Origin: Pelovirga terrestris
GTDB taxonomy: Bacteria; Desulfobacterota; Desulfuromonadia; Desulfuromonadales; Geopsychrobacteraceae
Assembly: GCF_014773365.1 (NCBI RefSeq)
Contig: NZ_JACWUN010000002.1
Location: forward strand, 230,406 to 294,405
Length of the DNA: 64,000 nucleotides
Direction: 5' to 3'
The notes beneath the pieces were generated by a model. The model saw only the letters and a program-made list of their open reading frames with translations, was not told the origin of the DNA and made no database searches. The position numbers were made by a program, and so were the translations under genes. Of this stretch, positions 55,767-63,876 are shown one piece after another. Positions within the stretch are counted from its first letter, which is position 1. Every line of letters starts with the position of its first letter.

Positions 55767-56123
55767 ATGAAACAGGAATACATCGAAATATTACTCGAAG
55801 AAATGAATGGTAAATTTGACCTGGTCCTTGAAGGTCATCAAACCCTTCAGCGTGAAATACGTGAGACGCGGGTCGAGTTAAAAGAAGACATTGAACTGTG
55901 CAACTTTAAAATTGATATTCTGAACACGAAAATCGATGGAGTTGCTGCAGACTTCAAAGCGACAGATCAACGCTTGAGTGCCAAAATCGATGGTGTTGAT
56001 GCAGATCTCAAAGCAACAGATCAACGTTTAAGCGCCAAAATCGATGGAATCGCCGTGGATCTCAAGGCTCACCGCGCTGACACCGAAGCGCACCACGGCG
56101 TGTATCGAGTCAAAGAAAATTAA
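55767..56123 (+). CDS. small coiled-coil protein with 18-residue repeats, unknown function
   Basis: 118 residues after a strong GGAGGAGG site. The N-terminal helix (MKQEYIEILLEEMNGKFDLVLEGHQTL) leads into a long amphipathic helix. The second half has three near-identical 18-residue repeats beginning KIDGV/KIDGI, such as KIDGVDADLKATDQRLSA, encoded by 54-bp DNA repeats. No membrane segment or catalytic motif is seen. It would form an oligomeric coiled coil. I do not recognise a named family. Confidence 0.7.
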   Translation: MKQEYIEILLEEMNGKFDLVLEGHQTLQREIRETRVELKEDIELCNFKIDILNTKIDGVAADFKATDQRLSAKIDGVDADLKATDQRLSAKIDGIAVDLKAHRADTEAHHGVYRVKEN

Positions 56124-56496
56124 AACCGTCTCGCGCAGAGATCGCAGAGATCGCAGAGAAAATCTATAGGCATTAGCCGCAGATGAACGATGAGAATCTT
56201 GGTAATGGGAACTGGGGGAATAGGGAGTAGGGTAACCGTAGGGGCGGGTCCTTGTGCCCGCCCGCCTTTGATTTTAAGCAGTGAGCAGTAAGCAGTAAGC
56301 AGTAAGCAGTAAGCAGTAAGCAGTAAGCAGTAAGCAGAATGTGAAAACCTCCTGAATTCTAAATTCTGACCCCTGTATTCTGGTGTTTGTCATCTGCGTA
56401 CCATCTGCGTACATCAGCGGCTAATAGATTTTTGTTTTTTCAGTAATTTCCGTGTCTTTCCGAGTATTCCGTGGACGATAAGGTTTTCTTGTACCA
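56124..56496. other. 373-bp gene-free region with simple repeats
   Basis: It contains GATCGCAGA tandem copies (near 56135-56160), a GGGCGGG/CCCGCCC hairpin (56242-56263), the AAGCAGT array (56276-56337) and a CATCTGCGTAC doublet near 56391-56415. It holds no supported gene and looks like repeat debris bounding the accessory island. Confidence 0.6.
56276..56337. repeat. third heptamer array, AAGCAGT x about 9
   Basis: About nine tandem units from 56276, one with a single substitution (GAGCAGT), use the same unit as the array at 54871, 1.4 kb away. The pair brackets the accessory island as direct repeats. Confidence 0.92.
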
Positions 56497-57549
56497 ATGC
56501 AAATAAGATTCGCAACACAAACTGATGCCCCTACCTGGGACACCTACGTCCTTAACCACCCGCACAGCAACCCCTATCTGCTGTCAGGGTGGAGCAGGGC
56601 GATCAGTAGCGCCTATGGCCACAAGCTCTATCAGCTCATGGCGACTGACACTAATGGTAATACCACCGGTACCCTGCCCCTGGTTCATATCAAACACCCG
56701 ATCTTCGGCAACACCCTGTTCTCCATGCCCTATGCTGATCTCGGTGGGGTGATCGCTGATGATGATCAAATCGCCACTGCGCTGATTGAGCAGGCAACCC
56801 AGATCGCCTCAGACAACAAGATCCCCGTCATTGAACTACGTCAGGGCAGTGAACTGAACCACAACACCGGCAGCTTTTACCAGAGCGCTGCCAGTGCCCA
56901 CAAGGTGCGTATGGTGCTGGATTTACCCGAAACCGCTGATGTGTTAATGGCCGGTTTCAAAGCCAAACTGCGCAGCCAGATCCGCCGTCCGCAGAAAGAT
57001 GGCCTGACAACGGTTAGCGGCGGCATGGAACTGCTGGATGATTTTTACCGCGTTTTTGCCGAGAACATGCGTGATCTGGGCTCACCGGTTCACGCCAAAA
57101 AATTCATCGCCGCTGTCTTAAGCGAATTTGCTCATCAAGCGCGAATATTTCTCGTTCATAAAAACGATGAGGTCTACGCCGTCAGCATCACTCTGGGGTG
57201 CGGTAACACCCTCTATAACCCCTGGGCCTCATCCCTGCGGCGACACAGTGCCTCCAGCCCCAATATGCTGCTATACTGGGCCATGCTAGAGTACGCCTGT
57301 GATCATGGCTTTAAAAGGTTCGACTTTGGCCGTTCAACGCCGGGGGAGGGGACCTTTAAATTTAAACAGCAGTGGGGTGCCGTGGAGGTGCCGCTGCATT
57401 GGCTGGCACTGACGCGCACACTGTCACTTGAACCCTCATCATCACAACAAAAATCCAAATTTGAAATGGCCATGCAGCTCTGGCAAAAGCTGCCGGTCTC
57501 GTTGACTAAAGTCGTCGGTCCGCCGTTGCGAAAGTATATCGGGTTATAA
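56497..57549 (+). CDS. FemAB-like acyltransferase, XrtA/PEP-CTERM-associated type
   Basis: 350 residues of two GNAT-like folds. The pattern (N...HPHSNPYLLSGWSRAI...SMPYADLGG, then RSQIRRP, then FDFGRSTPGEGTFKFKQQWGA) fits the FemAB family linked to exosortase/EPS clusters. FemAB proteins transfer amino acids or acyl groups from carrier substrates to peptidoglycan or sugars; the donor is unknown here. No exosortase gene is in the window. The ATG is 2 bp before the DegT gene's upstream boundary, so the next gene is coupled. Confidence 0.82.
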   Translation: MQIRFATQTDAPTWDTYVLNHPHSNPYLLSGWSRAISSAYGHKLYQLMATDTNGNTTGTLPLVHIKHPIFGNTLFSMPYADLGGVIADDDQIATALIEQATQIASDNKIPVIELRQGSELNHNTGSFYQSAASAHKVRMVLDLPETADVLMAGFKAKLRSQIRRPQKDGLTTVSGGMELLDDFYRVFAENMRDLGSPVHAKKFIAAVLSEFAHQARIFLVHKNDEVYAVSITLGCGNTLYNPWASSLRRHSASSPNMLLYWAMLEYACDHGFKRFDFGRSTPGEGTFKFKQQWGAVEVPLHWLALTRTLSLEPSSSQQKSKFEMAMQLWQKLPVSLTKVVGPPLRKYIGL

Positions 57550-57551
57550 TC

Positions 57552-58736
57552 ATGCGTATCGGCAGAATTTTACCACCAGCCGCATCACCCATCGGCTGGA
57601 CCAATCTTGCCTTCGGTCTGCGTGGTCTGACAAAAGGCAATAAGTCACGTGATGATTTTGCTGCTGATTTAGCCTTGCATTACCATCAGCGCCATTGCTT
57701 CCTGGTTTCCTCCGGTAAAGCCGCCCTGACTCTGATCCTGAAAGCCCTGCACCAGCGTTATCCAGGCCGTGACGAAGTCCTGATCCCCGCTTACACCTGC
57801 TATTCGGTGCCCTCGGCCATCGCCCGCGCCGGGTTGAAGGTGCGTTTGTGCGATATTGCCGAAAATAGCCTCGATTTTGATTTAAGTATGATTGATCAAC
57901 AGACTGATAACAAAAAGCTTTTATGCGTGATTCCGACCCATCTGTTCGGGCTGCCGGCAGATATCGCGGGCGTGCGCTCATTGATCACCGATCCTGAGGT
58001 TACCATCGTAGAAGATGCCGCCCAGGCCATGGGCGGAGAGGTTCATGGGCAACAACTCGGCGCCTTGGGGGATGTCGGGTTTTTCAGTCTTGGGCGTGGC
58101 AAGGCCTTGTCGACGGTCGAAGGGGGCGTCATCCTCACCAACGATGACGAACTCGCTGCCTTGATCCGCCGGGAATATGAAACCCTGCCCGAATACCAAC
58201 TGACACAGCACATCAAGCTGATCCTCTACGCCATCGCCATCAATCTGCTCATGCATCCCTGGATGTTCTGGTTACCCAAAAGCCTGCCATTCTTAAAACT
58301 CGGTGAAACCATCTATGACACCGGCTTCAGCAGCAAAAAACTCACCGCTTTCCAGGCCGGACTCGGGCGGCATTGGCGCAATACCCTGGCGAAATCAAAG
58401 CAGATCAGATCCACCCATGTCGGCGACTGGCAAACAATCGTCACCGGCTCTCTTACCGCAAAGACTGATGGCCCGCCGCAACCCCTGATCCGCTTTCCAT
58501 ACCTCCTTGATAGCCCGAAAGCGGCACTCTCGATGCTCCAGCAAAGTGATGATGCCGGCCTCGGCGTGGCCATATCGTACCCCGATGCCATTCATCGCAT
58601 CCCGCAGATTGCCGATCAGTTCGCCGGGCAGGACTATCCCAACGCTGCTGCTATGGCACAGCGCCTGGTCACCATGCCGGTCCACCGTTATCTGACGGAA
58701 AACGATATGCTTTCTATTGCGAGTATTTTACGTTAA
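57552..58736 (+). CDS. DegT/DnrJ/EryC1/StrS-family aminotransferase
   Basis: 394 residues; a PLP enzyme that probably aminates a keto-sugar nucleotide. The PLP lysine is Lys184 in FFSLGRGKALSTVEGG, and the family segments LVSSGKAAL, IPAYTCYS and VEDAAQAMGG are present. It is more divergent than the WbpE-like enzyme at 60488 and may act on a different sugar. It follows the FemAB-like gene by 2 bp, so the two probably act in one step of glycan decoration. Confidence 0.85.
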   Translation: MRIGRILPPAASPIGWTNLAFGLRGLTKGNKSRDDFAADLALHYHQRHCFLVSSGKAALTLILKALHQRYPGRDEVLIPAYTCYSVPSAIARAGLKVRLCDIAENSLDFDLSMIDQQTDNKKLLCVIPTHLFGLPADIAGVRSLITDPEVTIVEDAAQAMGGEVHGQQLGALGDVGFFSLGRGKALSTVEGGVILTNDDELAALIRREYETLPEYQLTQHIKLILYAIAINLLMHPWMFWLPKSLPFLKLGETIYDTGFSSKKLTAFQAGLGRHWRNTLAKSKQIRSTHVGDWQTIVTGSLTAKTDGPPQPLIRFPYLLDSPKAALSMLQQSDDAGLGVAISYPDAIHRIPQIADQFAGQDYPNAAAMAQRLVTMPVHRYLTENDMLSIASILR

Positions 58737-58841
58737 ACGGGCTTGATATCAGCAGCCATGAAACGAGAGAATAGTAATCAAATTGATGGCGCTGGTATGG
58801 ATTCCCGCAGGGGTCATCTTCAATAAAAAACAGGAGTAGTT

Positions 58842-59813
58842 ATGAATGCAAAAAACTTCGCGCTGATCGGCGCCGCCGGTTATATCGCACCGCGGCATAT
58901 GCGAGCTATTCAGGATACCGGCAACAATCTGATTGCAGCCCTAGATCCGTCCGATTCCGTCGGACAGCTCGATCAATTTGGCTACGATGTAGCTTTTTTT
59001 ACCGAGTTTGAGCGCTTTGACCGCTACGCAGAAAAGTTGAGAAGGGCCAAAGCCGACACTAAAATTGATTATGTCAGCATCTGCTCACCCAACTATCTGC
59101 ACGATGCCCATATTCGTTTTGCCTTGAGAATCGGGGCTGATGCCATTTGCGAAAAGCCGATTGTTATTAACCCCTGGAACGTAGATGCCCTTGCCGAATT
59201 GGAACGCGAATCGGGTAACCGCGTTTATACTGTTCTGCAATTGCGGACTCACCCGAATATTATTGCTTTGCGCGAGAAGATAAGAAATACCGATTTAGAT
59301 AAAAAATATGACATCGATCTGACCTATATCACATCCCGGGGACGCTGGTATTTCACCTCGTGGAAAGGGGATATTTATAAATCCGGTGGGATTGCGACCA
59401 ATATTGGCGTTCACTTTTTTGATATGCTGCTGTGGATCTTCGGTGATGTCCGCCGCCATGAAGTCCACCTGTCCACTCCCGAAAAGATGAGCGGCTATCT
59501 GGAGCTTGAAAAAGCCAATGTCAGGTGGTTTTTGTCGGTAGATCATCATGATCTGCCGGAGGTAGCCCTGGCAAAAAAACAATCGACATATCGCTCAATC
59601 ACCTATGATGGAAAAGAAATCGATTTTACCGGAGGCTTTACCGACCTGCATACCGCCGTTTACCAGGATATTATGGCGGGGGGAGGGTACGGAATGATTG
59701 ATGCTCGCCCGGCGATTGACCTGGTCTACCAGTTGCGTCAAGCTGAGATTCAGCCCCAATCAACAAACCTTCACCCATGTCTTGGCGACAAGCGTCCGAA
59801 AGGAACAAATTGA
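58842..59813 (+). CDS. wbpB: UDP-GlcNAcA 3-dehydrogenase, WbpB/WlbA type (Gfo/Idh/MocA family)
   Basis: 323 residues. The N-terminal Rossmann motif (ALIGAAGYIAPRHMRAI) and EKP at 104-106 are standard for the family. WbpB/WlbA oxidises C3 of UDP-GlcNAc uronate using bound NAD. The RWYFTSWKGD and GGIATNIGVHFFD segments match this subgroup. It is immediately followed by WbpD- and WbpE-like genes, which strengthens the call. Its stop overlaps the wbpD start. Confidence 0.86.
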   Translation: MNAKNFALIGAAGYIAPRHMRAIQDTGNNLIAALDPSDSVGQLDQFGYDVAFFTEFERFDRYAEKLRRAKADTKIDYVSICSPNYLHDAHIRFALRIGADAICEKPIVINPWNVDALAELERESGNRVYTVLQLRTHPNIIALREKIRNTDLDKKYDIDLTYITSRGRWYFTSWKGDIYKSGGIATNIGVHFFDMLLWIFGDVRRHEVHLSTPEKMSGYLELEKANVRWFLSVDHHDLPEVALAKKQSTYRSITYDGKEIDFTGGFTDLHTAVYQDIMAGGGYGMIDARPAIDLVYQLRQAEIQPQSTNLHPCLGDKRPKGTN

Positions 59814-60466
59814 TGAATTATTTTGTTCATGAATCCTCCTATGTCGACGAAGGGGCTGATATTGGTGCCGGTACAAAAATCTGGCATTTCAGTCATGTGT
59901 TATCCGGAGCAAAAATCGGCAGCAATTGCAGTTTCGGTCAGAATGTCTGTGTCTCCGGTGGGGTCGTTATCGGCGATAATGTCAAAGTTCAGAATAACGT
60001 ATCGATCTACGAAGGGACAACCATTGAGGATGACGTATTTCTCGGACCTTCCTGTGTCCTGACCAACGTCACCAACCCTCGCTCCCAGGTACTGCGTAAA
60101 AACCTGTACGAAAAAACGCTCCTGAGCAGAGGATGCTCAATTGGTGCGAACGCTACCGTTGTTTGTGGTATTGTCATTGGACGCTACTCCTTTGTCGCCG
60201 CCGGAGCCGTGGTCGCCAAGGATGTGCCCGATTATGCCCTGATGGTGGGAGTTCCGGCCCGTCAAGCCGGTTGGATGAGTCGCCACGGCCATCGACTGAC
60301 CAGTGTCAATGCCGACGGTTATTATCAGTGCCCCGAAAGCGGTTTCCGCTATCAGGAAAAAGGCGGCGTCCTGCGCTGTCTGGATCTGGAAGAAGATGCA
60401 CCCCTTCCGGCCGAATTGGCTACCGGTACGAAGGTTTATGATGAATTCAAGTCAGCCGCAGAATGA
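59813..60466 (+). CDS. wbpD: UDP-2-acetamido-3-amino-2,3-dideoxyglucuronate N-acetyltransferase, WbpD/WlbB type
   Basis: 217 residues from the ATG at 59813, overlapping the previous stop (TGATG) with AAGGAA upstream. It is a left-handed beta helix of hexapeptide repeats (IGAGTKIWHFSHVLSGAKIGSNCSFGQ) that adds the 3-N-acetyl group from acetyl-CoA. A C-terminal extension (about 170-217) carries YQCPESGFRYQ, a small zinc-like segment also seen in some homologues. Confidence 0.88.
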   Translation: MNYFVHESSYVDEGADIGAGTKIWHFSHVLSGAKIGSNCSFGQNVCVSGGVVIGDNVKVQNNVSIYEGTTIEDDVFLGPSCVLTNVTNPRSQVLRKNLYEKTLLSRGCSIGANATVVCGIVIGRYSFVAAGAVVAKDVPDYALMVGVPARQAGWMSRHGHRLTSVNADGYYQCPESGFRYQEKGGVLRCLDLEEDAPLPAELATGTKVYDEFKSAAE

Positions 60467-60487
60467 TTCAATTCCGGAGTCGCTTCA

Positions 60488-61591
60488 ATGGATTTTATTG
60501 ATCTGAAAACACAATATAAGGCACTCAAAGAGCAGATCGACGGACGCATTCAACAGGTTCTCGATCACGGCCAATACATTATGGGGCCGGAAGTCAAGGA
60601 ACTGGAAAAGCAGCTGGAAAACTACACCGGCAGCAGCCACTGTATTACCGTGTCCAGCGGCACTGAAGCCTTGCTCATTGCCTTGATGGCTTTAGAAATA
60701 AAGCCGGGGGATGAAATTATTACGACCCCCTTTACCTTTATTGCCACGGCGGAAGTGATCGTGCTGCTCGGTGCTACCCCGGTCTGGGTGGATGTCGAAC
60801 CGGATACTTGCAACATCGACGCGAGCCTGATCGAAGCAGCGATCACGCCGCGCACCAGGGCCATCATCCCGGTGAGTCTGTATGGACAGCCTGCCGATAT
60901 GGACGAGATTAACACCATTGCCGCGCAGCATGGACTCGCCGTCATTGAAGATGCGGCCCAGAGTTTCGGTGCCGAGTATCAAGGGCGCAAGAGTTGTAAC
61001 CTGAGCATGTTCGGATGCACCAGCTTTTTCCCCAGTAAACCCCTGGGCTGTTACGGTGACGGCGGTGCCATCTTTACCAACGATGACGCCCTCGCCCAGG
61101 CGGCTCGGGAAATTCGCGTCCATGGTCAAAGCAAACGTTATTGCCACAGCCGTATCGGCGTCGGCGGGCGGATGGATACCCTTCAATGCGCCATCGTCCT
61201 GGCCAAGCTGGGGCGCTTTGATTGGGAAGTCGAGCAGCGTATCAGCGTCGGGCAACGCTACAGTAAGCTGCTGGAGCAGGCCGGTATCCCGCAGATCAGT
61301 GTGCGTCCCGATCGCACCAGTGTCTTTGCCCAGTACAGCGTTTTTGTTGAAAACCGCGAAAAAGTACAGGCCGACCTGCAACAGGCGGGTATCCCTACAG
61401 CTGTCCATTATCCGGTGCCGATTCACATGCAACCAGCTTACAAACACATCCCATGTCGCAGCAGCCTGCAGCACACCCTCTCAGTCTCTGAACGCGTGAT
61501 GAGTCTGCCGATGCATCCCGATCTTGATGAAGCAACCCAACAACGTATCGTTCAGGCGTTAGCTGATAGCTGCAGGAGATCAACAATATGA
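60488..61591 (+). CDS. wbpE: UDP-2-acetamido-3-oxo-glucuronate aminotransferase, WbpE type
   Basis: 367 residues. The PLP lysine is Lys184 in SFFPSKPLGCYGDGG, and the rest matches DegT-family sugar aminotransferases (TVSSGTEALLIALMAL, IEDAAQSFGAEY). WbpE transfers an amino group from glutamate to the C3 keto sugar made by WbpB. It overlaps the epimerase gene by 4 bp. AGGATC-type DNA precedes the start, with a CGGAG site. Confidence 0.9.
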   Translation: MDFIDLKTQYKALKEQIDGRIQQVLDHGQYIMGPEVKELEKQLENYTGSSHCITVSSGTEALLIALMALEIKPGDEIITTPFTFIATAEVIVLLGATPVWVDVEPDTCNIDASLIEAAITPRTRAIIPVSLYGQPADMDEINTIAAQHGLAVIEDAAQSFGAEYQGRKSCNLSMFGCTSFFPSKPLGCYGDGGAIFTNDDALAQAAREIRVHGQSKRYCHSRIGVGGRMDTLQCAIVLAKLGRFDWEVEQRISVGQRYSKLLEQAGIPQISVRPDRTSVFAQYSVFVENREKVQADLQQAGIPTAVHYPVPIHMQPAYKHIPCRSSLQHTLSVSERVMSLPMHPDLDEATQQRIVQALADSCRRSTI

Positions 61592-62706
61592 AGATCGTCA
61601 CCATTGTTGGTGCCAGGCCGCAATTCATCAAGGCAGCGACTGTCTCCAGAGCGATTGCGCAGCGGAACCTTCAGACAGATAGCGATCCAGTAAACGAAGT
61701 GATTGTCCATACCGGACAACACTTTGATCACAATATGTCGCAGACATTTTTCGATCAGCTCGCGATTCCTGCACCGAAGCATAACCTCAATATCCATGGC
61801 GGCGGTCACGGCATAATGACCGGCCGGATGCTGGAGCAGCTTGAACAAATACTGACCATAGAGCAACCGGATTGGGTGTTGATTTATGGCGATACCAATT
61901 CAACCCTGGCGGGAGCACTGGCCGCAATCAAGTTGCATATTCCCGTAGCTCACGTTGAAGCAGGGTTGCGGTCGTTTAATATGAAAATGCCCGAAGAGGT
62001 CAATCGAATTGTTGCCGACAGTGTCTCCAGCCTGCTCCTGTGCCCGACAGAAACCGCTGTGCGCAATCTGCAGCGGGAAGGCCACCATTCAGGCGTGCAC
62101 AATGTCGGTGATGTCATGTATGACGCGTCCCTCCATATGTGCGTTATCGCCGATCATGAGTCCACCATTCTTGCCGATTTAAAACTGGAAAAAGGAAAGT
62201 TCATCCTCTCAACCTGTCATCGCGCCGAAAACACCGATGACCCCAACAGGCTGACAGCCATCTTGTCGGCCTTGAATGAGATTTCCACCGAACTGCCGGT
62301 GGTGCTCCCCCTGCACCCGCGTACCCGTAAAATGGCTACGCAACATGGTATCGCATTCGGGTCTGGCGTCAGGGTCGTCGAGCCGGTGTCTTATCTTGAC
62401 ATGGTCAAACTCGAAAGTGGTGCCGCTGCCGTTGCCACCGATTCGGGCGGCGTTCAGAAAGAAGCCTATTTTTACCGGGTACCGTGCGTGACCCTGCGGG
62501 AAGAAACCGAATGGCTGGAAACCCTTAACGGTGGTTGGAATCGCCTGGCACCGCCAATGGGTGCTGATATTGTCCAGGCAATTCGCGAGGCCCTGTCAGG
62601 TGACCACCGGGATTATGCCTCCCCCTATGGAGACGGTCGTGCGGCAGAAAAGATTGTCAGTATGCTGGAGAGTGTCGTGCCCGACCTGCCGGTGCGTTCA
62701 GGATAA
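61588..62706 (+). CDS. non-hydrolysing UDP-sugar 2-epimerase, WbpI/WecB type
   Basis: 372 residues with the GT-B-like fold. The N-terminal IVGARPQFIKAA and later VHTGQHFDHNMS, YGDTNSTLAGALAA, VEAGLRSFNMKMPEE and TDSGGVQKEAYFY are diagnostic. WbpI makes UDP-ManNAc3NAcA from the GlcNAc3NAcA form, whereas WecB acts on UDP-GlcNAc. Given the three genes before it, the WbpI reaction is favoured but not proven. Confidence 0.88.
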   Translation: MKIVTIVGARPQFIKAATVSRAIAQRNLQTDSDPVNEVIVHTGQHFDHNMSQTFFDQLAIPAPKHNLNIHGGGHGIMTGRMLEQLEQILTIEQPDWVLIYGDTNSTLAGALAAIKLHIPVAHVEAGLRSFNMKMPEEVNRIVADSVSSLLLCPTETAVRNLQREGHHSGVHNVGDVMYDASLHMCVIADHESTILADLKLEKGKFILSTCHRAENTDDPNRLTAILSALNEISTELPVVLPLHPRTRKMATQHGIAFGSGVRVVEPVSYLDMVKLESGAAAVATDSGGVQKEAYFYRVPCVTLREETEWLETLNGGWNRLAPPMGADIVQAIREALSGDHRDYASPYGDGRAAEKIVSMLESVVPDLPVRSG

Positions 62707-62805
62707 ATGGGATTTAACCATTGTCACCATGAACATTGAAAAGCAACGAGCATCAGTGCCGGATTTCAACCCAGACAATAATGGATCCTTAATCAGAAGG
62801 TATCA

Positions 62806-63813
62806 ATGATGGGGAACAAAGAGGAATATCGAAAACTTTGTAAAACAGAACAGAGCCTTCCAGTGTGGAACAAGGATTGGTGGCTTGATGCCGTCTGTGG
62901 TGACGACTGGCAGGTATTGACGGTAGAAAAAGGCGGTGAAATTTTCGCTGCTTTGCCTTATGTCGTAACCAAGGGAAAGTTTGGTTTAAGACTAATAAAA
63001 ATGCCGAAACTGACCCAGACCCTTGGAGTCTGGGCCAAATACCCTGATGACCAAAAGTATCTGACCAGAATTTCATACGAAAAAGAGATTTATACTAATA
63101 TTATTGAACAACTAGAAGCGCTGGATGTGGCGTATTTCCATCAGAATTTCAGCCATAAGGTGACTAACTGGCTGCCGTTTATGTGGAAAGGTTATGAACA
63201 AACAACAAGGTATACATATATTATTGACGACCTCACGGACATAGATGTCATATTTAAAAATTTTAATAGTTGTAGGAGGCAGAGTATAAGAAAAGCAGAA
63301 AAAACACTTAAAGTTGGTTTTGATCTATCTTCTGAAGATTTCTATAATCACCATATGACTTCTTTGGAAAAAAAGGGAAAATCAATTAATTACAAATATA
63401 ATTTTTTTAAAAAAATGTATGATTTGTCTTACGAAAACAATTCAGGTAAAACTCTTTATTGTTATGATAATAACAATAATATACATGCCGCTGTTTTTTT
63501 AATAATGGATAGAGAAAGCACTTATGCTTTGATTGGTTCAGTGGATATTGAATTTACTAGTGGTGGCAGTGATTTATTGATTTTTGAGGCAATTAAATAT
63601 GCTTCAAAGAAAACTAAAATGTTTGATTTTGAAGGTAGTGTGATTGAAAATATCGAAATGTCTTACAGAAATTTTGGTGGTAAGCAGGTGCCGTATTTCT
63701 CCATAACAAAAACACACTCACCTTACCTTATGATCAACGACGGTTTGCAAAAGATTATTTCCGGTACTAAAAAAAGCATTAAAAAGATCATAAAAAAAGA
63801 CAGCAAATATTAG
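62806..63813 (+). CDS. GNAT/FemAB-like acyltransferase with a sharp base-composition shift
   Basis: 335 residues from ATGATG after AAGG. The layout (WNKDWWLDAVCGDDWQVL, MPKLTQTLGVWAKYP, RYTYIIDDL, then a GNAT-like C-terminal half) fits GNAT-type transferases found in polysaccharide clusters. Sampled lines show about 53% G+C near 62.9 kb and 23-28% near 63.3-63.5 kb, so the second half looks acquired. The family alignment seems to continue across the shift. The substrate is unknown. It lies directly before the IS630 element. Confidence 0.75.
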   Translation: MMGNKEEYRKLCKTEQSLPVWNKDWWLDAVCGDDWQVLTVEKGGEIFAALPYVVTKGKFGLRLIKMPKLTQTLGVWAKYPDDQKYLTRISYEKEIYTNIIEQLEALDVAYFHQNFSHKVTNWLPFMWKGYEQTTRYTYIIDDLTDIDVIFKNFNSCRRQSIRKAEKTLKVGFDLSSEDFYNHHMTSLEKKGKSINYKYNFFKKMYDLSYENNSGKTLYCYDNNNNIHAAVFLIMDRESTYALIGSVDIEFTSGGSDLLIFEAIKYASKKTKMFDFEGSVIENIEMSYRNFGGKQVPYFSITKTHSPYLMINDGLQKIISGTKKSIKKIIKKDSKY

Positions 63814-63876
63814 ATATATACATTTATCATCATTGGCGTAGATAAAATATGAGAAAAAAACTGTTACACATTACTA

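Noticed and set aside
62729..62809. 26-codon reading frame (MNIEKQRASVPDF...) overlapping the start of the acyltransferase gene
   Set aside because: It has no convincing ribosome site and I recognise no family; probably chance or the remnant of a lost gene.
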